A DNA stretch of 12,625 nt from an uncultured Bacillota bacterium (GTDB lineage: Bacteria; Bacillota; Clostridia; Peptostreptococcales; Anaerovoracaceae): positions 1-12,625 of the forward strand of contig CABQMM010000011.1 of the NCBI GenBank assembly GCA_902465215.1. The letters run 5' to 3'. Made by a program: the position numbers and the translations under genes. Below are positions 1-5,624 of this stretch, piece after piece (positions within the stretch are counted from its first letter, which is position 1; each line of letters begins with the position of its first letter). A model generated the notes under the pieces. The model was not told the origin of the DNA and did no database searches. It saw only the letters and a list, made by a program, of their open reading frames with translations.

Positions 1-64
1 CGCCTGCCGGCTTTCACCTGTGCAGAACCCTGCCTGCCGTTAAAAGCCGATATGCATCCTTATT

Positions 65-226
65 TCAGGAAGTTGCGGCAACCATCTCAAAGGAGCGGTG
101 TGCTAAATTATTTTCGATGCTTCTTTGCAAGACGCACCACATTGAATTATACAATAAAATGCCTTTCTCCGCAAGCTTTTTAACATAATATTTTTCCGCT
201 TTCTGCAAGTTTTTCAGATACTGCAA
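65..226 (-). CDS. Possible 53-residue small protein, unknown function
   Basis: This is a short open frame that begins with TTG 30 nt after the stop of the LytTR gene and ends in TGA. A GCAGGT sequence lies about 9 nt before the TTG and could serve as a weak ribosome binding site. The predicted peptide starts MQYLKNLQKAEKYYVKKLAE, a Lys/Tyr-rich stretch that could form an amphipathic helix. A short hydrophobic run follows (GILLYNSMWCVL) and the end is polar (SFEMVAATS). The wording is protein-like, and its position would allow co-transcription with the LytTR gene. Against it, the start is UUG, a consensus-like promoter falls inside it, and a weak hairpin separates it from the LytTR gene. I do not recognise a family. 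It could be a chance ORF or a gene remnant. Confidence 0.22.
   Translation of the reverse strand: MQYLKNLQKAEKYYVKKLAEKGILLYNSMWCVLQRSIENNLAHRSFEMVAATS
146..174 (-). promoter_or_regulatory. Candidate sigma-A-type promoter firing toward the left window edge
   Basis: On the minus strand, TTGCGG (169-174) and a perfect TATAAT (146-151) are separated by exactly 17 nt. Transcription would run leftward out of the window. The match is good by inspection, but it lies inside a possible small ORF and no recognisable gene follows within the remaining 145 bases. It may drive a gene just outside the window, or be chance in an AT-rich stretch. Confidence 0.35.
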
Positions 227-240
227 TGGTTTCTACCTGC

Positions 241-263
241 AAAAAACCTCTTGTCACTACAAG
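241..263 (-). terminator. Weak terminator-like hairpin at the end of the LytTR gene
   Basis: On the minus strand CTTGT-AGTG-ACAAG forms a 5-bp stem that overlaps the LytTR stop codon. It is followed by AGG and then six T residues. The stem is short and is separated from the T-run by three bases, so termination would be inefficient at best. Confidence 0.28.
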
Positions 264-589
264 CTTCTTAGATAGCCAACAAATTTCTGCTTCGTCCTGA
301 GATAATTTGCGCGTCCAAGCGAATACTCCGTTCCGTTATTAAAATAGATAACTTGATTTTTCATGGCACGGACATGGTCGAAATTGATAATCAGTCTTTT
401 CATTGCCGAAAAAAAGCGTGTCTCCCCTCTGAAATAAGGCTCTAACTCTGAAAGTTTGGCATACTTACAGTAAGTTCCTTTTGTTGTTACGATGTGAATT
501 TTTCTCGCTTCGTTTTCCAAATAAAGAATATCATTAAGCCAAATTTTGCAGCATTCCTTTTGATTGATTAAAGGTATGTATTTTTCCAT
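257..589 (-). CDS. Stand-alone LytTR-domain DNA-binding regulator
   Basis: The 110-residue protein is essentially one LytTR DNA-binding domain, the domain found at the C-terminus of response regulators such as AgrA and LytR/AlgR. There is no receiver domain, no membrane segment and no other module. Recognisable elements are the first strands with NDILYLENEARKIHIVTTKG (about 19-38), the central RFFSAMKRLIINFDHVRAMK (58-77), and the VIYFNNGTEYSLGRA hairpin (80-94) with a basic C-terminal helix. The frame extends 11 codons upstream to a TTG at 622. I chose the ATG at 589 because AAGGTG lies 5 nt before it. The gene follows the thrS terminator and so is probably its own unit. It is likely a transcription regulator. 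Its targets and input are not visible, and the DUF3021 membrane partner common beside such genes is absent here. Confidence 0.85.
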   Translation of the reverse strand: MEKYIPLINQKECCKIWLNDILYLENEARKIHIVTTKGTYCKYAKLSELEPYFRGETRFFSAMKRLIINFDHVRAMKNQVIYFNNGTEYSLGRANYLRTKQKFVGYLRSL

Positions 590-594
590 TGAGT

Positions 595-600
595 CACCTT
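595..600 (-). promoter_or_regulatory. Ribosome binding site fixing the LytTR gene start at 589
   Basis: AAGGTG on the minus strand stands 5 nt upstream of ATG 589. No comparable site precedes the upstream TTG at 622, so the ATG is preferred. Confidence 0.6.
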
Positions 601-658
601 TTCCCTTCACCTGCGGCTTCAAACTTTAGCGTTTTCTTAATTATGTCACATTTCCAAG

Positions 659-692
659 AAAAAAGGCGAAAAATGGTTCGACATTTTCCGCC
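659..692 (-). terminator. Rho-independent terminator of thrS
   Basis: On the minus strand GGCGGAAAATG pairs with CATTTTTCGCC (11 bp including one G-T wobble) around a TCGAAC loop, followed directly by six T residues. It lies 53 nt after the thrS stop codon and separates thrS from the LytTR gene. The T-run is present only in the minus-strand direction. Confidence 0.85.
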
Positions 693-745
693 AAATTTTG
701 CGTTTCTTTCGGTACAGCTTCTTCAGTCGTACCTCGCCTTGAATA

Positions 746-2491
746 TTACATTGCTTTTGTCTTGATTTCTTCAAGCAGTTTTTCGGTGAATTCTTCTGCA
801 GACATTTCTCCAAGTTCGCCGGCTTTGCTGGAACGAACCGTTAAGGTTCCGGCTTCGGCTTCTCTTTCGCCGATTACGCAGATGTAGTTCACTCTCTGGT
901 TTCTCGCTTCTCTGAGCTTATAACCGATTTTTTCGTTTCTGTCGTCGAGTTCAGCTCTGATGCCGCAAGCTTCGAGTCTGTCTGCAACTTCCTTTGCATA
1001 AGGAACGAATTTTTCCGTTACAGTCAGGAGTTTCACCTGTACAGGAGCCAGCCACAGAGGGAATTTTCCTGCAAAATGCTCCGTGATTACGCCGATGAAT
1101 CTTTCGATGGAGCCGAATACAACACGGTGAATCATAACCGGAGTATGTTTCTGTCCGTCAGAACCTGTATACTCAAGGTTGAATCTTCCCGGAAGCTGAT
1201 AGTCGAGCTGAATCGTGCCGCACTGCCATGTTCTTCCAAGAGAATCCTTTACATGGAAGTCAAGCTTTGGACCGTAGAAAGCGCCGTCTCCCGGATTCAG
1301 TTCATATTCCTTGCCGATGGAAGTAATTGCATCCGCAAGCGCATTCTCTGCCTTTTCCCAATCTTCACGCGTTCCGATATGGTCTTCCGGCATAGTTGAG
1401 AGTACGATTTTGTAAGAAAGTCCAAATACCGAATATACTTCGTCGAGAAGCTGTGCAATACGGGTTACTTCGCTCTGAATTTGATCCTTCGCAAGCAGAA
1501 TATGTGCGTCATCCTGTGTGAAACATCTTACACGGAACATGCCGTGAAGCGCTCCGGAAAGTTCGTGACGGTGAACGATACCCAGTTCACCGAATCTGAG
1601 CGGCAGGTCACGATAGGAATGTGGTTCCAAGTCGTAAACAAGAATGCTGCCCGGGCAGTTCATCGGCTTGATTGCGAAGTCTTCGCCGTCGATAACCGTC
1701 GTGTACATGTTTTCTTTGTAGTGATCCCAGTGTCCGGAAGTTTCCCAAAGGGTTCTTTTCATAATCTGCGGTGTTGAGATTTCAACATAATCCCATTTTT
1801 TGTGAACCTCTCTCCAGTAGTCGATGAGAGCGTTTCTGAGAATCATGCCCTTCGGCAGATAGAACGGGAATCCCGGAGCCTCATCACGGAATGCGAACAA
1901 TCCGAGTTCACGGCCGAGTTTACGGTGGTCTCTCTTCTTTGCTTCTTCAATCATGTTAATATATGCATCCAGTTCTTCCTGCGACGGGAAAGCGGTTGCA
2001 TAAATTCTCTGCAGCATCGGTCTGTCGGAATCACCTCTCCAGTAAGCGCCCGCAACGCTCATCAGCTTGAATGCTTTAATCTGTCCGGTTGACTGCATAT
2101 GCGGACCTGCACAAAGATCCGTGAAATCTCCCTGTGTATACATTGTAATTACTGCATCCTCCGGAAGGTCCTGAATCAGTTCAACCTTATAGTCCTGATT
2201 TCTTTCCTTGAAGAACTTGAGTGCTTCTTCCCTTGATACTTCGGTTCTCTCAAGCGGAAGATTCTGCTGTACAATTTTCTTCATTTCCTTCTGAATTTTC
2301 AGGAAATCTTCTTCGACAAATTTATGTTCGGATTCCATGTCATAGTAGAATCCGTTTTCGATTGCCGGACCGATTGCAAACTTTGTGTCCGGCCACAGGT
2401 GCTGAATTGCCTGCGCCATAATATGTGATGCTGTATGTCTGTAAGTATGTCTTATCTGTTCATCTTCCCAGTTTAATTTTTCCTTTGCCAT
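746..2491 (-). CDS. thrS: Threonyl-tRNA synthetase lacking the TGS domain
   Basis: This cytoplasmic class II aminoacyl-tRNA synthetase charges tRNA-Thr with threonine and edits mis-charged serine. The 581-residue protein opens at the editing domain, with HxxxH (H19, H23) and DLCAGPH (C127, H131) both intact. The catalytic core follows, with zinc ligands at C279 (MNCPG), H330 (DDAH) and H455 (MIHR), motif 2 around R299-R322, and motif 3 GSIERF (460-465). The anticodon-binding domain occupies about 480-575. Most bacterial ThrS proteins are about 640 residues with an N-terminal TGS domain of roughly 60 residues. That domain is missing here and is not encoded upstream. The frame extends to TTG 2521, but ATG 2491 has AGAGGTAGG 4 nt before it and is preferred. 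The gene lies 105 nt after the LCP gene with no T-box-like leader, and ends at a strong terminator. Confidence 0.96.
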   Translation of the reverse strand: MAKEKLNWEDEQIRHTYRHTASHIMAQAIQHLWPDTKFAIGPAIENGFYYDMESEHKFVEEDFLKIQKEMKKIVQQNLPLERTEVSREEALKFFKERNQDYKVELIQDLPEDAVITMYTQGDFTDLCAGPHMQSTGQIKAFKLMSVAGAYWRGDSDRPMLQRIYATAFPSQEELDAYINMIEEAKKRDHRKLGRELGLFAFRDEAPGFPFYLPKGMILRNALIDYWREVHKKWDYVEISTPQIMKRTLWETSGHWDHYKENMYTTVIDGEDFAIKPMNCPGSILVYDLEPHSYRDLPLRFGELGIVHRHELSGALHGMFRVRCFTQDDAHILLAKDQIQSEVTRIAQLLDEVYSVFGLSYKIVLSTMPEDHIGTREDWEKAENALADAITSIGKEYELNPGDGAFYGPKLDFHVKDSLGRTWQCGTIQLDYQLPGRFNLEYTGSDGQKHTPVMIHRVVFGSIERFIGVITEHFAGKFPLWLAPVQVKLLTVTEKFVPYAKEVADRLEACGIRAELDDRNEKIGYKLREARNQRVNYICVIGEREAEAGTLTVRSSKAGELGEMSAEEFTEKLLEEIKTKAM

Positions 2492-2555
2492 TTTTCCTAC
2501 CTCTGCTTCTTTTATTTTCAAAATTTATTTTACTGCGCACAAAAGAGGTACGCCT

Positions 2556-2589
2556 CAAAAATCATCCGGAATTGTTCTGCCGGTTCCGG
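2556..2589 (-). terminator. Possible weak terminator between the LCP gene and thrS
   Basis: On the minus strand CCGGAA (2584-2589) can pair with TTCCGG (2566-2571) across a 12-nt loop, followed by ATGA and five T residues. A second 4-bp hairpin, GAGG-CGTA-CCTC, follows at 2545-2556 before TTTT. Both are weak. They could attenuate read-through from the polymer operon into thrS, but do not prove separate transcription. Confidence 0.3.
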
Positions 2590-2596
2590 CCCCGTT

Positions 2597-4006
2597 TCAG
2601 GTGCCTTGTTGCCCGGTATCTCCCGTATTGGATGTACTTGTCCCATTATCCGGTGTCGTCGGTTCCGTTGGAGTTGTTGGCTCGGTTGGCGTCGTCGGTT
2701 CCGTTGGAGTTGTTGGATCCGTCGGTGTCGTTGGCTCCGTCGGGGTTGTCGGCTGCGCCGGATTGTCTCCTCCCGGATTGTAATTCGGGTCGTCAGGATC
2801 GTCCACAACATCCGGTTCTTCCGGTGTAACCGGTTCCTCCGGAGTCTTCGTATCCGATGTCGTATCCTTCTTGCTTTCGCCCTTCTTTTCTCCCTTTATT
2901 TCATTGTTTGCCCGGGCATTTGCGATTCTGGCTGCAATCTCATTGCTGATTGCCGTAACCGTAGCGGAAGGAACATAGTCCTCCTGTCCGAAAACTTCTT
3001 TATGGAATTCGGTCGTATTATTCGCCATGCCGTTCGGGAAAACATAGGAAACTTTATTAATCATTCCCGTTGTCCACTGATAAGGCCAGCCCGCGCCCGA
3101 CGAAATCGAGTAGCTCGGCAGCCTGATTCCGAGTGCTAAAATATCGTTCATCTTCAGATTGGTCTGCACCTGCGGAACAGCCATATCAATCAGCTTTTTC
3201 ACCTTACTGAAAGGCATCGTCTTTACTTTTTCAAATACTTTGCTTACAACGATGCGCATTCTCTCGGTACGCTTAAAATCGTCTCCCACGCCTTTTCTGA
3301 TTCTGCCGTAAGAAACTGCCTGTACGCCTTCCAGCGTCTGTGTTCCCGCTGCAGTAACCAAATTGTATTTTTTCTTTCCGATGTTGTGTGCTGTCTGCTT
3401 TGTGTATTTATTAAGCTGGTAGATTTCATAATCCTGCACATCGACCGTAATGCCTCCTACAGCGTCTACCACATCCGCAACCGTCTTAAAGTTTACAACC
3501 GCATAGTTGCTGAGATTCAGATCCATCGCCTGATTCAGCGATTTCATCGTCATTTCAGGACCGCCGTAAACACAAGCGTGGGTAATTTTATCATAGGTCG
3601 AAGTATCGCCCAGTTTCAAATAAGTATCTCTGTATACCGATGTCAGCTTAACATCGTTGGTGTCTTTATTGATGCTGGCAATCATAATCATATCGCTTCG
3701 GGTCCCCTTTATGTTGTCCATGTCTCTGCTGTCCACACCCAAAAGCAAAATATTGATATAGCCGTCCACATCAACCAGCGACAAATCGTAATCTTCCGGC
3801 GTCGGCTCATGCATCTTGTCCACCAGACTGTTCATGTAGCTGTACGCGACAATGCCTACAATCAGCGCTGCGAGCAAAAGCACTAAAACAACCAGAATGG
3901 TAACTTTTTTCCATGTCTGCATTTCTTTTATCTTCTGTTTCAGACTTTTTTTGCCGTCATGTTTTCCGGAGAAAATCGGCTTTTCTTTTTTATCCGCTCT
4001 ACTCAT
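2597..4006 (-). CDS. LCP (LytR-CpsA-Psr) family wall-polymer attachment protein with repeat tail
   Basis: LCP proteins transfer lipid-linked phosphopolymers such as wall teichoic acid or capsule onto peptidoglycan outside the membrane. This 469-residue protein has a basic cytoplasmic N-terminus (1-34), one membrane segment (about 35-57), and an LCP domain (about 82-260). Family positions are visible: D92 (GVDSRD), R103 (GTRSD), R126 (VYRDTY), R235 and R237 (YGRIRK), and the RTERMR arginines (246-251). A further extracellular region (260-370) has no name I can give. The C-terminus is a low-complexity tail, acidic at about 390-410 and then TTPTEP-type repeats (about 419-452). Its ATG overlaps the stop of the upstream ABC ATPase gene by 4 nt (ATGA), suggesting translational coupling. 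Being last after an exporter pair, it is the likely ligase for the polymer made by this operon. Confidence 0.92.
   Translation of the reverse strand: MSRADKKEKPIFSGKHDGKKSLKQKIKEMQTWKKVTILVVLVLLLAALIVGIVAYSYMNSLVDKMHEPTPEDYDLSLVDVDGYINILLLGVDSRDMDNIKGTRSDMIMIASINKDTNDVKLTSVYRDTYLKLGDTSTYDKITHACVYGGPEMTMKSLNQAMDLNLSNYAVVNFKTVADVVDAVGGITVDVQDYEIYQLNKYTKQTAHNIGKKKYNLVTAAGTQTLEGVQAVSYGRIRKGVGDDFKRTERMRIVVSKVFEKVKTMPFSKVKKLIDMAVPQVQTNLKMNDILALGIRLPSYSISSGAGWPYQWTTGMINKVSYVFPNGMANNTTEFHKEVFGQEDYVPSATVTAISNEIAARIANARANNEIKGEKKGESKKDTTSDTKTPEEPVTPEEPDVVDDPDDPNYNPGGDNPAQPTTPTEPTTPTDPTTPTEPTTPTEPTTPTEPTTPDNGTSTSNTGDTGQQGT
2651..2752 (-). repeat. 18-nt tandem repeats encoding the TTPTEP tail of the LCP protein
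   Basis: About five and a half copies of an 18-nt unit encode Thr-Thr-Pro-Thr-Glu/Asp-Pro hexapeptides. A 36-nt higher-order unit is nearly identical between 2661-2696 and 2697-2732. The unit is a multiple of three, so copy-number change would lengthen or shorten the tail without breaking the frame. It is coding sequence, not a CRISPR. Confidence 0.85.
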
Positions 4007-4776
4007 TGTTCAAAAATCCCCCTGCCTTTCTTTTTCTTTTTTTCATCCTCTTCCAATGTTTTCTTATAATAATCAATTGCTTCATCAATCGTACTGTCAA
4101 AGAGAAGCTTTCCCTGCCGCATGACAAGGCCTCTCTTGCAGAAAGACTTTGCAACTCCGGTTGAGTGCGTAACAAATAAGAAAGTTACATCCTCTTCATT
4201 CACGATTTTGTTGATTCTGTCTATGCACTTTTTCTTAAATTCACTGTCCCCTACGCTGAGTGCCTCGTCCACAATCAAAATTTCCGGCCGAATGCTTGAA
4301 TTAATCGCAAACCCCAGTCTGGCCTTCATTCCGCTGGAGTAGGTTCTCGTCGGCTGGTCGATATAATCGCCCAAATCCGCAAAATCGATAATGTCATCCT
4401 CCAGTTCCCGGATTTCTGCCGTCGTCAGCCCCATGAGCTGTCCCCGGAAATATATATTTTCGCGACCCGTAAATTCAGGGTCGAAGCCTGCCGTAAGCTC
4501 CAGCAGCGCGCTGACTCTTCCGTCCACGATGATTTCACCCTCCGTTGGATAGGTTACCCCCGTAATCATCTTAAGAATCGTCGATTTTCCTGCGCCGTTT
4601 TTTCCGAAAAGCGCCACCGACTCACCCTTTTTTATCTGAAAAGACAAGTCGTTTACCGCTATCTTCTTTTTATATTTCGTATTTTTGCTGAACACCGCCT
4701 TGAAGCGCTGTTTGTCATTTTTGAAGAGTTTATACATCTTCGTCACATGTTTAAACTCAATTACCGTTTTACTCAT
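4003..4776 (-). CDS. ABC transporter ATP-binding protein for polysaccharide/teichoic acid export (Wzt/TagH-like)
   Basis: This 257-residue ATPase powers export of a polymer through its partner permease. Visible motifs are Walker A GKNGAGKST (58-66), signature YSSGM (146-150), Walker B ILIVDE (166-171) and the switch histidine H204 (FVTHS). The N-terminal stretch before Walker A and the GRENIYFRGQLMGL segment (104-117) are typical of the TagH/Wzt/RfbB exporter subfamily. The protein ends soon after the nucleotide-binding domain, in a Lys-rich tail (246-250), so it lacks the C-terminal carbohydrate-binding domain of some Wzt proteins. The start is ATG with GAGGAG 7 nt before it. It lies 39 nt after the permease gene and overlaps the LCP gene by 4 nt. 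The substrate is inferred from context only. Confidence 0.93.
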   Translation of the reverse strand: MSKTVIEFKHVTKMYKLFKNDKQRFKAVFSKNTKYKKKIAVNDLSFQIKKGESVALFGKNGAGKSTILKMITGVTYPTEGEIIVDGRVSALLELTAGFDPEFTGRENIYFRGQLMGLTTAEIRELEDDIIDFADLGDYIDQPTRTYSSGMKARLGFAINSSIRPEILIVDEALSVGDSEFKKKCIDRINKIVNEEDVTFLFVTHSTGVAKSFCKRGLVMRQGKLLFDSTIDEAIDYYKKTLEEDEKKKKKGRGIFEQ

Positions 4777-4815
4777 AAAAATTCTCCTCGGTCAGCAAAG
4801 GCATGTCTTAAATTT

Positions 4816-5622
4816 TTAAAGCACATCCGGGATGTCTTTTTTCAATTTTTTATATGCCCAGACTGCCAAAATCACCATAATCACCAAAACAATCGCAAAA
4901 TTGCGAAGTTCAGAAGGATGCTCCCAAAACCACTCATGTTTAATTAACACATTTCGGTAGCCGTTTACAATCAGCGTAACCGGATTAAAGAGCAAAATAT
5001 TGCGAATCCAATGCTGACTGATAGAATTGGCGTCATACAAAATTCCCGAAAGCCAGAAAAGCGCCTGTACCAGCGATTTTACCAGATTCAGAAAGTCCTG
5101 GCTGATTGCCGAAAGCAGTCCCGCAAACAGCCCCCATACCGTGAAAAAGGCGAACATCATCAGCATATAAAGCGGAAGCTGCAGGTAGTAAATCGTCGGC
5201 ATATAGCCAAAGCCCGCGTAAATCGCTGTCAGAATTACCATCAGGCCGATATGCACCCCGAGGTTTGCCATGCTGATAAAGGTTGGAATCGTCGCAATCG
5301 GAAATTTAATCTTCGTTACCAGATAGCGATACCGCCGTATGGAGTTTGCGCCTCCGGTAATCATATCCCTCATATAGAACCACGGAATCATACCTGCAAT
5401 CAGCCAGAGGAAGAACGGATAACCGTCTACCGCGCCGCCTTTTCGCAGTCCGAGCGTAAACGCAAACCAAAAGACGAAGATTAAAATCGCCGGTCTGATA
5501 ATCGCCCACGCCCATCCTAAAACCGCGCCGCTGTAGGTCTTCTTCATGTCCGCCTTTGCGAGTTTCCAAAGCTGCCCGCGGTATGTGATATGGTCGTTTA
5601 TAATCTCTTTTAATGCACTCAA
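4816..5622 (-). CDS. ABC-2 type polysaccharide/teichoic acid export permease (Wzm/TagG-like)
   Basis: This 268-residue integral membrane protein is the channel half of the exporter and pairs with the ATPase encoded next. After a short amphipathic N-terminus (ITYRGQLWKLAKADMKKTY) there are about six hydrophobic segments, near 33-59, 67-88, 125-145, 147-175, 188-205 and 243-260. This is the usual ABC-2 arrangement, and the length is normal for TagG/Wzm. The likely start is TTG at 5622, because AGAGGAG lies 6 nt before it and the N-terminal sequence fits the family. The gene starts 2 nt after the stop of the tandem ATP-grasp gene, so its ribosome binding site is the 3' end of that gene. This implies coupled translation. 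Specificity for a teichoic-acid-like product is inferred from the neighbours. Confidence 0.93.
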   Translation of the reverse strand: MSALKEIINDHITYRGQLWKLAKADMKKTYSGAVLGWAWAIIRPAILIFVFWFAFTLGLRKGGAVDGYPFFLWLIAGMIPWFYMRDMITGGANSIRRYRYLVTKIKFPIATIPTFISMANLGVHIGLMVILTAIYAGFGYMPTIYYLQLPLYMLMMFAFFTVWGLFAGLLSAISQDFLNLVKSLVQALFWLSGILYDANSISQHWIRNILLFNPVTLIVNGYRNVLIKHEWFWEHPSELRNFAIVLVIMVILAVWAYKKLKKDIPDVL

Positions 5623-5624
5623 AA

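Noticed and set aside
1..64. GC-richer left end with CGGCTTT/AAAGCCG inverted repeat
   Set aside because: The arms are 7 bp with a loop of about 30 nt and no T-run. Without sequence to the left it cannot be assigned to a terminator or gene.
2491..2521. TTG start 10 codons upstream for ThrS
   Set aside because: ATG 2491 has an AGAGGTAGG site at proper spacing, and the extra residues match no part of the family.
2492..2596. T-box leader of thrS
   Set aside because: Only 105 nt are available, and neither the conserved T-box sequence nor a specifier/antiterminator arrangement is visible.
2651..2752. CRISPR-like short tandem repeats
   Set aside because: The repeats are contiguous without spacers, 18 nt long, in codon phase, and encode a Pro/Thr-rich tail of an LCP protein.
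2530..2811. 93-codon minus-strand frame with Arg/Gln-rich product
   Set aside because: It is a shifted reading of the LCP repeat tail. The low-complexity composition comes from the 18-nt repeats and there is no ribosome binding site or family resemblance.
2601..2829. Plus-strand frames rich in Gly-Ser-Val repeats over the LCP tail
   Set aside because: They are antisense images of the Pro/Thr/Glu repeats, with no start signals. The sense LCP frame is strongly supported.
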